A DNA stretch of 6,464 nucleotides from Alkalimonas sp. (GCA_007117525.1 SKGJ01000394.1:1-6464); one strand, 5' to 3'. Positions 1-6,013 are shown, counted from the first letter of the stretch. Made by a program: numbers and translations. The notes: generated by a model from the sequence alone, not told the origin.

Positions 1-1
1 C

Positions 2-178
2 ACTGCAGCCGACAGCCAAACCCCATTCTTACAGCAATTTTTCAACTTCATTGGCTTAAGTGAGCAGCACTTTATCTATGCCGAGGGCTTGAACCTGGGC
101 GAAGAAGCGGCAACCAAAGCGCTGGAAAAGGCGGAGCAACGCATCGCTGAAGTCAGTCGTGAGTTGGTCGCGGCTTAA
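2..178 (+). CDS. azoR: FMN-dependent NADH-azoreductase, C-terminal fragment
   Basis: The gene enters from the left edge in frame 2 and ends at TAA 176-178, so only the last 58 residues are visible. The fragment has the C-terminal signature of AzoR-type FMN-dependent NADH-azoreductases (flavodoxin-like fold): a TPFLQQFFNFIGL stretch, then an FIYAEGLNLG strand-turn, then a charged Ala/Glu/Lys-rich final helix (EEAATKALEKAEQRIAEV). The E. coli AzoR tail has the equivalent order (TPYLSTFLGFIG, then FVFAEG, then an Ala-rich helix). These cytoplasmic homodimers reduce quinones and azo compounds using NADH with bound FMN. The FMN-binding N-terminal half lies outside the window, so catalytic residues cannot be checked. 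Another member of the NAD(P)H-quinone reductase family is possible, but AzoR fits best. Confidence 0.8.
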   Translation, partial: TAADSQTPFLQQFFNFIGLSEQHFIYAEGLNLGEEAATKALEKAEQRIAEVSRELVAA

Positions 179-193
179 TCTTTCTGTCAGTTT

Positions 194-228
194 GCAACAG
201 TCGTCGTCTGCTGGCGTCTGACTGTTGC
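194..228. repeat. Perfect 9-bp inverted repeat after azoR
   Basis: GCAACAGTC at 194-202 is the exact reverse complement of GACTGTTGC at 220-228, with a 17-nt loop. It starts 16 nt after the azoR stop codon. No U-tract follows on either strand, so it is not a standard intrinsic terminator. It could be an mRNA 3'-end stabilising hairpin, a weak or Rho-assisted stop, or a dyad operator upstream of the peptidase promoter that begins at 267. The structure is read directly from the sequence; the role is undecided. Confidence 0.5.
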
Positions 229-266
229 GATTAAACCTGTTTCTTCCCCTCTTAGTCCTGCTTTGC

Positions 267-295
267 TTGCATCCAGACGGTAGCCTTTGTATAAA
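267..295 (+). promoter_or_regulatory. Sigma70-type promoter of the S9 peptidase gene
   Basis: A -35 box TTGCAT (267-272) and a -10 box TATAAA (290-295) are separated by exactly 17 nt. Transcription would start near 302, giving a 5' leader of about 35 nt before the ATG at 337. The same -35 hexamer and spacing occur in the promoter of the Mn exporter unit at 5854-5882. Confidence 0.6.
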
Positions 296-336
296 GGCGC
301 ATAGTCCATACGTCCAACAACCAAAAAAGTACCACT

Positions 337-2817
337 ATGAAACCATTATCGATTTCCTTGCTGGCCATGGCGCTGGCCGGTGCCTCGCTGCTGGCTGCGC
401 CTGTGCAGGCCAAGTCAGAACCCAGAACCTACGCTGTTGAAACCATTCAGTTGGATCCGGTTTATCCGGGCGATGCCAGCATTCGCTTGACCATGGAGCA
501 GATTATGGCGCACCCAGACTGGCTGGGACGTCAGGCGGAAAATGAGTTCTGGTCGGCCGACAGCCAGTTCATTTATTACCAGCGCAAACGTGAAGGCAGT
601 GAGCTTCGCGATTGGTATCGTCGCTCAATTCACGACAGCAGCCGGGACAACGGCGAGCAGGTGCCTTTGGCCGAGCTGCATCAAATGGGAGCGGCCAACG
701 CTGTATACTCCAGCGATGGTCGGCTGCAGGCTTATATTTTTCAGGGCAATCTGTTTGTCCATGACAGCGAAAGTGGTGCCATCCGTCAGTTGACCCGTAC
801 CCAGGATGCGCAGCGCGATCCACAGTTTCTGACCGATGGTCGTCTGGCTTACCGCACCGGTTGGCAGTATTTTGCGGTTGACCCGCAGACGGGTCTGACC
901 GAGCAATTGTTCAGTATCCGAACCGAAGATGCACCGAAAGCACCGGCCGTGCCTGCAAGCTATCTGGCACAAGAGCAGCACAAGCTGATCGATTTTATTG
1001 CGTTGCAACACCGCAACCAGCAAGAGCGCCATCAGCAAGAGCAAACCCTGAAACAACAAAGCCCGGCGATGCCGCCGCAAAGCATTTACGTTGGCCGCAA
1101 CAAGCACATTGTTGATGCCAGCTTGTCGCCGCAGGGCAACTACCTGCTGGTGGCCGTTCGTGAGCAGCAAAGCAGCAACGATCGCGACATCATGCCCAAT
1201 TACATCACGCCAAGTGGTGACATCATTGCCGAGTCGGTTCGGGCCCGCGTGCATGATTTCAAACCTTTGCCGCAGGAGTTGATCCTGGTTGACTTAAGCG
1301 ATGGCAAGCAGCAAGTGCTCAGTTACAGCCGTTTGCCTGGCTACAACGAAGACGTGCTGAAAGATGTGAAAGCCGAGAATGCCCGGGCTCGTGGTGAGCG
1401 TTACCGCAGTGAAAAAATCATTCGCGATATTGGGCTGATGACTGATTGGTACTGGACTCAAAGTGCCATGCGCTGGAATGCGCAGGGCACCGAAGTGGCT
1501 GTGATGCTGAAAGCCTTTGACAACAAGGATCGCTGGCTAGCCACAGTCGACTTTGCCAACAAACGGTTGGTGCCACAGCACCGGTTGCACGATCCGGCCT
1601 GGGTCAATTACGCGTTCAATGATTTTGGCTGGCTGCCTGCCGGCGATACCATCTACTTCTTGTCGGAAGAAAGTGGTTTTTCCCACCTCTATACCAAGCA
1701 ACTGGATCAGCGCCGGCCACAAAAGCGGACCGAAGGCACTTTTGAAGTTGCCAACCCGGTCCTGACCCGCGATGGCCGTTTTGTCTACTTTAAAGGCAAC
1801 CGCAATCATCCGGGGCAGTACGATGTGTTTCGGTTGCAGCTTAGCAACAACAGCTTGCAGCAAGTGACCCAATTGCCAGGTGCCATTGATTTTCAATTGT
1901 CTCCGGATGAAAGCCGTTTGTTGTTGCGTTACTCCAACAACCTGAAGCCGCATGAGCTGTATGTCACCTCAGCCGAGCCTGCGGCTGAGGTGCAGCGCCT
2001 GACTTATACCATTTCCGATGCCTTCAAAGCCTTGCCATTGCAAGCACCTAAGATTGTGCCTGTGCCATCAAGTCATCAGGCCGATCCTATCTACTCCAAG
2101 CTGTATTTACCGGAAAACCACGGCCAGGGCGAGCGCCACCGAGCGGTGATCTTTAACCATGGTGCCGGCTACCTGCAAAACAGCGATCTGGGCTGGTCGG
2201 TGTATTTCCGCGAGTTCTTGTTCCACAATTTGTTGGCGCAGCATGGCTACGTGGTGCTGGATATGGATTATCGGGCATCGAAAGGCTATGGCCGTGACTG
2301 GCGCACCGCCATTTACCGGCAAATGGGCACGCCGGAAGTGGAAGATCTGGTGGATGGCGTCAACTGGATGGTGGAGAACGTTCATGTTGATCGCAACCGG
2401 GTTGGTACTTACGGTGGCTCCTACGGCGGTTTTATGACTTTTATGGCCATGTTTAACGAGCCGGAACTGTTCCGCGCTGGTGCCGCTCTGCGCCCGGTTA
2501 GCGACTGGGCCTATTACAATCACCCGTACACCAGCAATATCCTGAACACGCCGGACATTGATCCCATTGCTTATGAACGCAGCTCGCCGATTTACTTTGC
2601 AGAAGGCTTGCGTTACCCGCTGCTGATCAGTGCGCCTATGGTCGATCGTAATGTATTCTTCCAGGATGTGGTGCGGTTGGTACAGCGCTTTATCGAGCTG
2701 GAAATCCCACATTTTGAAACGGCGATTTATCCGGTCGAAGATCACGGTTATGTCCAGCCCAGCAGCTGGCTGGATCAATACCGTCGTATCTTTAAGTTGT
2801 TTGAAGACAATTTATAA
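337..2817 (+). CDS. Secreted S9-family peptidase (prolyl oligopeptidase / DPP-IV type)
   Basis: This 826-residue serine peptidase is probably periplasmic or secreted. Residues 1-25 form a Sec signal peptide (MK, hydrophobic Leu/Ala core, VQA cleavage motif before Lys26). Residues about 50-580 resemble the DPP-IV-like beta-propeller, with a Gln-rich insertion at about 209-245. Residues about 585-826 are the alpha/beta-hydrolase domain. The HGAGY loop (His608-Gly609) precedes DYRASKGYG (from Asp644). The nucleophile motif GGSYGG contains Ser695; Asp770 lies in MVDRNV and His803 in EDHGY, so the catalytic triad looks complete. Members of this family clip dipeptides or short peptides from N-termini or cleave after Pro/Ala; the exact specificity cannot be read here. 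One oddity is that the usual His-Gly before the catalytic Asp is Ala-Pro (SAPMVD). No good Shine-Dalgarno sequence precedes the ATG, but the signal peptide starts right there, which supports this start. It is transcribed alone, ending at the terminator at 2838-2868. Confidence 0.9.
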   Translation: MKPLSISLLAMALAGASLLAAPVQAKSEPRTYAVETIQLDPVYPGDASIRLTMEQIMAHPDWLGRQAENEFWSADSQFIYYQRKREGSELRDWYRRSIHDSSRDNGEQVPLAELHQMGAANAVYSSDGRLQAYIFQGNLFVHDSESGAIRQLTRTQDAQRDPQFLTDGRLAYRTGWQYFAVDPQTGLTEQLFSIRTEDAPKAPAVPASYLAQEQHKLIDFIALQHRNQQERHQQEQTLKQQSPAMPPQSIYVGRNKHIVDASLSPQGNYLLVAVREQQSSNDRDIMPNYITPSGDIIAESVRARVHDFKPLPQELILVDLSDGKQQVLSYSRLPGYNEDVLKDVKAENARARGERYRSEKIIRDIGLMTDWYWTQSAMRWNAQGTEVAVMLKAFDNKDRWLATVDFANKRLVPQHRLHDPAWVNYAFNDFGWLPAGDTIYFLSEESGFSHLYTKQLDQRRPQKRTEGTFEVANPVLTRDGRFVYFKGNRNHPGQYDVFRLQLSNNSLQQVTQLPGAIDFQLSPDESRLLLRYSNNLKPHELYVTSAEPAAEVQRLTYTISDAFKALPLQAPKIVPVPSSHQADPIYSKLYLPENHGQGERHRAVIFNHGAGYLQNSDLGWSVYFREFLFHNLLAQHGYVVLDMDYRASKGYGRDWRTAIYRQMGTPEVEDLVDGVNWMVENVHVDRNRVGTYGGSYGGFMTFMAMFNEPELFRAGAALRPVSDWAYYNHPYTSNILNTPDIDPIAYERSSPIYFAEGLRYPLLISAPMVDRNVFFQDVVRLVQRFIELEIPHFETAIYPVEDHGYVQPSSWLDQYRRIFKLFEDNL

Positions 2818-2837
2818 ATTGTGAAGGTATGACCATG

Positions 2838-2868
2838 AAAAACCGGGCTCGTTGGCCCGGTTTTTTTT
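2838..2868. terminator. Bidirectional intrinsic terminator between convergent genes
   Basis: The stem is CCGGGC (2843-2848) with GCCCGG (2855-2860) and a 6-nt loop. It is flanked by A5 (2838-2842) on the left and T8 (2861-2868) on the right. On the plus strand it ends the S9 peptidase mRNA 21 nt after its stop codon. On the minus strand the A-run becomes a U5 tail, so it can also end the DUF5610 transcript, whose stop codon is only a few bases away. Confidence 0.9.
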
Positions 2869-2873
2869 GGCTG

Positions 2874-3467
2874 CTAAACCGCGGGATTATCGTTGCTTTC
2901 TTTCTGCATCAACTCTTCCATCCGCTCACGGAATTGCGCCAGGCCTTTCAGCACATAGTCGTAGGTGGCATCGACATTGCTTTCAATCTCACCTTCGTAC
3001 ACATTCAGGCCTTTTAAAATGTCTTTGGCTTCGCTAAAGCCCTGATCGATGGCACCGCCAATGATCTTTAAGAAGCTATCCAGCCGCTCTTGCTCATCCA
3101 TATCCGGTGTCATTTTTTCATAGCGGCCATAAAACTTGGTGGCAAAGCTAACAATGCGCTCGGCGGTCGCTTCTGGCGAGACATCAATACCGGAGTCGTA
3201 GGTTTTCTGGGCGGCATTTTCGCCCAATACCGGCTCCAGTTCTTTGTTAATGGCCTCCAGTGCGGTTTTGTACAGCAAGCGAAGACTTTCGCTGTTGGCT
3301 TTCAAACTGACCTGCTCGTTGGCTGCCAAAATGGCTGCATTCTGGGCATTTTTAGCCGTATCTTTGGCAGCGCGATCCGCAACGGCTTTTTCCAACCCGG
3401 ACTTGGATGCCGACTCCTGCTTGCCGCTAGTTTCGGCAGCTTTGGGGGGGATAGGTGCTATCGCCAT
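2874..3467 (-). CDS. DUF5610 domain protein, function unknown
   Basis: A soluble 197-residue protein with no signal peptide or membrane segment. Residues 1-55 are low-complexity, Ala/Lys-rich and probably disordered or loosely helical. Residues about 60-185 match my memory of the DUF5610 family: a first helix, then ELEPVLGENAAQKTYDSGIDVSPEATAERIV cut by a turn at the DSGIDVSPE motif (91-99), then FLKIIGGAIDQGF and EAKDILKGLNVYEG (about 132-159), and a final charged helix. The function of the family is unknown to me. The start at 3467 is supported by GAGGT (minus strand, 3476-3480) 8 nt upstream. A FliA-like promoter sits just ahead (3514-3540), and a possible sigma70 -10 box (TATACT, minus strand, 3497-3502) without a clear -35. 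No terminator separates it from the MATE gene, so read-through is possible. A run of seven C falls at codons 6-8. Confidence 0.8.
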   Translation of the reverse strand: MAIAPIPPKAAETSGKQESASKSGLEKAVADRAAKDTAKNAQNAAILAANEQVSLKANSESLRLLYKTALEAINKELEPVLGENAAQKTYDSGIDVSPEATAERIVSFATKFYGRYEKMTPDMDEQERLDSFLKIIGGAIDQGFSEAKDILKGLNVYEGEIESNVDATYDYVLKGLAQFRERMEELMQKESNDNPAV

Positions 3468-3513
3468 AAGTAAGTACCTCAGTTGGTTCTGGACGAAGTA
3501 TAGCCTATCCAGT

Positions 3514-3540
3514 TTTTCGGCTGAAAATTACACAACTTGA
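3514..3540 (-). promoter_or_regulatory. Candidate FliA (sigma28) promoter for the DUF5610 gene
   Basis: Read on the minus strand, TCAAGTTG (3540-3533), an 11-nt spacer (3532-3522) and GCCGAAAA (3521-3514) align with the enterobacterial sigma28 consensus TAAAGTTT-N11-GCCGATAA. The match is 6/8 plus 7/8 with the exact spacing. Transcription would begin near 3507, about 40 nt before the DUF5610 ATG. The match is read directly; FliA control is inferred. No flagellar gene is present in the window to support it independently. Confidence 0.5.
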
Positions 3541-3546
3541 ATTTTT

Positions 3547-4872
3547 TTAATGGTTCAGTAAGGAATGAGCGCCGCCACGATGCAAAGGCCAGCCAAGCGT
3601 CAGGCCCCGCAACAGCATAAAGACCGACAGCGCCAGCCAGAGTGCATGATTATCCAGCCCCTGCAGCAAAGCGAAGCAGATCACAAAACCTGCAAAGGAC
3701 AGCAGCATGCTGTTGCGCATTGCTTTGGCTTTTGTGGCACCTATGTAGATGCCATCCAGCAGATAGCTCCAGACCGCAATCAGCGGCAAGCCATAGAGCC
3801 AGGGCAAGAACAGACTGGCTTGCTGCCGAACCTCTTCAATGCTGGTTAACAGCGCTATCAGGGTAGGGCCACCCAGCCAGAACAGGCCGCTAAAACCAAG
3901 ACCCAACACCAGGCCCCAGCCCGCCAATAGTCGGAACAGGGTGGTTAGCTCGGATGGATCACGGGCACCAACGGCTTTGCCCGTTAAGGCTTCGGCGGCA
4001 TAGGCAAAACCGTCCAGTGCATAGGACACCAGCATCAGAAAGGTAATCAGCACCGCATTGGCTGCGACGATGGTATCGCCATAACTGGCACCCCGAAAGG
4101 CAATGAACACAAAGACGCATTGCAGGCAAAGGCTGCGAATAAAAATATCACGGTTGAGGGCAAACAGCCGTGGGTAGCCAGTCAGTTGCTTGAGTTGTAG
4201 CAGGTTAAAGCGAGGAAGTTGATGCTGCTGCCATAGTTTTCGGACCAGCAGTAAGGCCAGCAGCAGAGTGCTGTAATCGGCCAAAACGGAGGCGGCCGCC
4301 ACACCGGCTACTTTCCAGCCAAAGCCAAGCACAAACAACAGATCCAGCACAATGTTCAGGCTTTGATTCCAGATCAGCAGCATCATTGGGTAACGGGCGT
4401 TGTGCAAGCCCAGAAACCAGCCAAGCAACACCATATTAAGCAAGGCAGCGGGGGCACTCCAGATGCGGATCTGAAAATAAATGCCTGCTTGCTCCAACAC
4501 CTCGCTGCTGGCCTGACTAACCAGCTGCACCAGCGGCATCACCAAGGGGTGCAACAGCAACAGCAGCAAGGCCAGGCCGGTTGCCACCAGCATGCCTTGC
4601 AACAAGGCATCACGCTGAGCATCCGGCTGCTTGGCTCCCAGTGCCTGAGCCGTGAGCCCTGTGGTGCTCATGCGCAAAAAGCCCAGCAGCAGAAAGACCA
4701 GGCTGATTAAACTGCTGCCAAGGGCGACCCCGCCTAAATACCAGGCATGCTCTAAATGGCCGACTACGGCGGTATCTACCAAAGAAAGCAAGGGGATGGT
4801 CAGGTTGGAGGCGATCATTGGCAAAGCGATCAGCAGCACCTGTTTTTGTTTGGTGTGGCGAAAGTTCAGCAA
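3547..4872 (-). CDS. dinF: MATE-family efflux transporter, DinF type
   Basis: A 441-residue inner-membrane cation-coupled multidrug exporter with about twelve hydrophobic segments, close to the usual DinF length of about 440-460. The N-terminus carries LPMIASNLTIPLLSLVDTA (residues 17-35) followed by VVGHL, then FLRMSTTGLTAQALGA (65-80). The second half carries NRDIFIRSL (from about 240), SYALDGFAYAAEALTGKAVGARD split around 283-305, and LLDGIYIGATKAKAMRNSM (about 371-389). These blocks have clear counterparts in E. coli DinF. In E. coli, dinF is next to lexA; here lexA is absent and I see no LexA box. The start must be TTG at 4872: the frame upstream meets a stop with no ATG, and the N-terminus aligns with DinF from here. 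No Shine-Dalgarno sequence precedes it. GTG at codon 12 or ATG at codon 19 are less likely because they would cut into the first conserved segment. The stop is followed only by an AT-rich weak hairpin. Confidence 0.9.
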   Translation of the reverse strand: MLNFRHTKQKQVLLIALPMIASNLTIPLLSLVDTAVVGHLEHAWYLGGVALGSSLISLVFLLLGFLRMSTTGLTAQALGAKQPDAQRDALLQGMLVATGLALLLLLLHPLVMPLVQLVSQASSEVLEQAGIYFQIRIWSAPAALLNMVLLGWFLGLHNARYPMMLLIWNQSLNIVLDLLFVLGFGWKVAGVAAASVLADYSTLLLALLLVRKLWQQHQLPRFNLLQLKQLTGYPRLFALNRDIFIRSLCLQCVFVFIAFRGASYGDTIVAANAVLITFLMLVSYALDGFAYAAEALTGKAVGARDPSELTTLFRLLAGWGLVLGLGFSGLFWLGGPTLIALLTSIEEVRQQASLFLPWLYGLPLIAVWSYLLDGIYIGATKAKAMRNSMLLSFAGFVICFALLQGLDNHALWLALSVFMLLRGLTLGWPLHRGGAHSLLNH

Positions 4873-4884
4873 AGGGGTGGCATC

Positions 4885-4904
4885 GTCATTAAGCTGTCAT
4901 TAAG
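4885..4904. repeat. Tandem 9-bp direct repeat GTCATTAAG, 11-bp period
   Basis: GTCATTAAG occurs at 4885-4893 and again at 4896-4904, start to start 11 bp, which is one helical turn. The pair lies 13-32 bp upstream of the MATE start codon. This could be a binding site for a dimeric regulator on one DNA face, or a local duplication. Only the repeat itself is certain. Confidence 0.45.
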
Positions 4905-5010
4905 GCCTGACATACTAGCACAGCCTGTCGAAAGAGGGGTGTTTGTTCCTCCTGTGGGAGTGCGGGTTGGTATCGGTCTGTGCTGGATCTGATGCAACCT
5001 GAATTCCTTT

Positions 5011-5036
5011 ACCGGCCATATTGGCCGGTTTTTTTT
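5011..5036 (+). terminator. Orphan plus-strand intrinsic terminator
   Basis: ACCGGCCA (5011-5018) pairs perfectly with TGGCCGGT (5022-5029) around a 3-nt loop, followed by a run of T through 5036 (8 T counted from 5029). The polarity is clearly plus strand, because on the minus strand the stem is followed by AAAGG rather than U residues. No plus-strand gene ends before it: the neighbours on both sides are minus-strand genes. It may end an unannotated small RNA, or stop antisense transcription before it enters the DUF4136 gene. Confidence 0.8.
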
Positions 5037-5042
5037 AGCCAC

Positions 5043-5068
5043 AAAAAAAGCAGCCCGCAGACTGCTTT
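5043..5068 (-). terminator. Intrinsic terminator of the DUF4136 gene
   Basis: Read on the minus strand, AAAGCAG (5068-5062) pairs with CTGCTTT (5053-5047) around an 8-nt loop and runs into a T tract (through 5043). It lies 18 nt after the DUF4136 stop codon, so that gene is not co-transcribed efficiently with the MATE gene downstream. Confidence 0.85.
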
Positions 5069-5086
5069 CATCCAGCTCTGACTGAC

Positions 5087-5710
5087 TCAGGGCTGTCGGG
5101 TTGGAAAGCGTTGAAAAATTAAAGCCACGGTTTCATCCACTGCTTGCTTTGGATTTTTCAGCGCGTCGCGGGTCAGACGGCCTTCTTGCACCCCTTGCCA
5201 AATCAGGCGGTTTTGGGCGGCATCGACCAAATCAATGCGCACAGTGCCTTGTTTGTAGTGCACGGTTTCGATATCCGACTGATAGATGGGAAAACCCAGG
5301 TGCCAAGCCGAGCGGTAGCCATAACGGCCAAAACCAACGTTGGCACGGAAGGGGCTGCTGCGGATATCAGTTCTGTCTTCGGTGATGGAGGCAAAATTCA
5401 GCAGCAGTTGTGGCTCTTCAGCCTGGTAACGGTAGCCCAAAGCTTCCATTTCACGACGCAAAGCAGATTTGAAGTGATCAGTCAGCAGGCTTTGGTACTC
5501 GGCAGTGTTGGTTTCTGGATTTTCAAAAAAGCCAAAAGTCTGGTACTGGGCAAAGTTCACATCCCGGGCGTAGTCAATGCGCGGTTCTGGCTTGCTGGCA
5601 CAGCCCGTCAGGATAAGCAGGGCCAATACTAAACAAAAAGTTGAGACAGCCAGGCGAAGCTGTGATTTCTGCGCAGAGACTGCCTGAGTAGCACTTACTG
5701 AATTGGACAT
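5087..5710 (-). CDS. DUF4136 family lipoprotein, probably outer membrane
   Basis: A 207-residue lipoprotein. Residues 1-36 form a lipoprotein signal peptide with a long n-region (Lys15, Arg19), a Leu/Val-rich core and the lipobox LTGC with Cys37. Ala38-Ser39 after the Cys lacks the Asp that retains lipoproteins in the inner membrane, so outer-membrane sorting is expected. The mature part shows the DUF4136 pattern: DYARDVNFAQYQTFGFF (47-63), a helix with SALRREMEALGYR (82-94), a QLLLNF strand (101-106), and a final GTVRIDLVDAAQNRLIWQG (155-173). The role of the family is not established. The start at 5710 is chosen because CAGGAG (minus strand, 5717-5722) sits 6 nt upstream and the lipoprotein signal follows. 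An in-frame ATG 90 nt further upstream has no ribosome-binding site. The gene ends at its own terminator (5043-5068). Confidence 0.85.
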   Translation of the reverse strand: MSNSVSATQAVSAQKSQLRLAVSTFCLVLALLILTGCASKPEPRIDYARDVNFAQYQTFGFFENPETNTAEYQSLLTDHFKSALRREMEALGYRYQAEEPQLLLNFASITEDRTDIRSSPFRANVGFGRYGYRSAWHLGFPIYQSDIETVHYKQGTVRIDLVDAAQNRLIWQGVQEGRLTRDALKNPKQAVDETVALIFQRFPTRQP

Positions 5711-5739
5711 GATCAACTCCTGAAACGCATTCAATAGCT

Positions 5740-5762
5740 TAGGGCGTGTTGGCCCTAGTATA
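5740..5762 (-). promoter_or_regulatory. Possible -10 box and adjoining dyad of the DUF4136 gene
   Basis: On the minus strand TATACT (5762-5757) is a good -10 hexamer about 47 nt before the ATG at 5710, but no convincing -35 box is found 16-18 nt further up. Touching it, TAGGGC (5740-5745) and GCCCTA (5752-5757) form a 6-bp inverted repeat with a 6-nt loop. The dyad would sit at the transcription start, where it could be an operator or a 5'-UTR hairpin. This is a weak assignment. Confidence 0.3.
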
Positions 5763-5853
5763 TGAGACAAAAACCGGAATGGTTTAGTTCTAGCCTTCAT
5801 TAAAGATTAACAGACTACAACTGAACCTGTGCTTAATCCAGCAAAAGACGCAC

Positions 5854-5882
5854 TTGCATCTCTATTTTCAACGAGATACAAT
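5854..5882 (+). promoter_or_regulatory. Sigma70 promoter of the riboswitch-GDT1 unit
   Basis: TTGCAT (5854-5859) and TACAAT (5877-5882; 5 of 6 matches to the -10 consensus) are spaced by exactly 17 nt. Transcription would start near 5889-5891, immediately before the riboswitch aptamer. That placement supports both calls. Confidence 0.7.
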
Positions 5883-5889
5883 CCGCACC

Positions 5890-6008
5890 GCGCTTGGGGG
5901 AGTAATCGGCCAGCCCATCTTGACTGGCGCTGTTGTCAACATCCTTGTGCCTCAATGCACATGGCAACAACATTTGCAGCCGCGCTGCAAACTGATGAGA
6001 CCTGAGAC
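5890..6008 (+). ncRNA. yybP-ykoY manganese riboswitch aptamer
   Basis: The two hallmark internal-loop sequences of this class are present: GGGGGAGTA (5896-5904) near the 5' end and TGATGAGACC (5993-6002) near the 3' end. P1 can form from CTTGGG (5893-5898) with CCTGAG (6001-6006), including two G-U pairs. Between them are a hairpin GCCAG/CTGGC (5909-5913 with 5924-5928), an arm with TGTTG/CAACA (5931-5935 with 5965-5969) capped by TGTGC/GCACA (5946-5950 with 5957-5961), and a strong hairpin TTTGCAGC/GCTGCAAA (5973-5980 with 5984-5991). This RNA class binds Mn2+ and usually turns on genes for Mn export or homeostasis. The gene downstream is a TMEM165/GDT1 exporter, a known partner of this riboswitch. 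Confidence 0.88.
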
Positions 6009-6013
6009 ATGCC

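Noticed and set aside
625..1254. Minus-strand ORF of 209 codons antisense to the peptidase propeller region
   Set aside because: Shadow of the real gene; composition and lack of motifs fit a reverse-frame artefact.
2107..2778. Long minus-strand ORF (223 codons) antisense to the peptidase C-terminal domain
   Set aside because: It lies wholly inside the catalytic domain of a clear S9 gene, has no ribosome-binding site, and its product looks like a frame shadow.
2829..3017. Plus-strand 62-codon ORF beginning after the S9 gene, with AAGG upstream of an ATG
   Set aside because: It reads through the bidirectional terminator and then antisense to the conserved DUF5610 gene; the product shows no recognisable family features.
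4540..4580. CAG/CAA-rich low-complexity tract
   Set aside because: It simply encodes a Leu-rich membrane segment of the MATE transporter on the minus strand, not a microsatellite or CRISPR-like repeat.
4948..4970. Stretch resembling the start of a Pseudomonas-type REP element (CCTGTGGGAG followed by a G-rich part)
   Set aside because: Only about ten bases match, the inverted-repeat half is missing, and there is a single copy in the window.
4873..5010. LexA (SOS) box expected for a dinF-type gene
   Set aside because: No CTGT-N8-ACAG-like palindrome is visible upstream of the MATE start, and lexA is not adjacent, so SOS control cannot be claimed.
4992..5081. Short plus-strand ORF running through the orphan terminator
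   Set aside because: It has no good ribosome-binding site and its codons are made of the terminator stem, the T tract and the opposite-strand terminator.
5711..5800. 30-residue N-terminal extension of the DUF4136 protein from an upstream ATG
   Set aside because: The upstream ATG has no Shine-Dalgarno sequence, while the ATG at 5710 has CAGGAG 6 nt away and is directly followed by a lipoprotein signal peptide.
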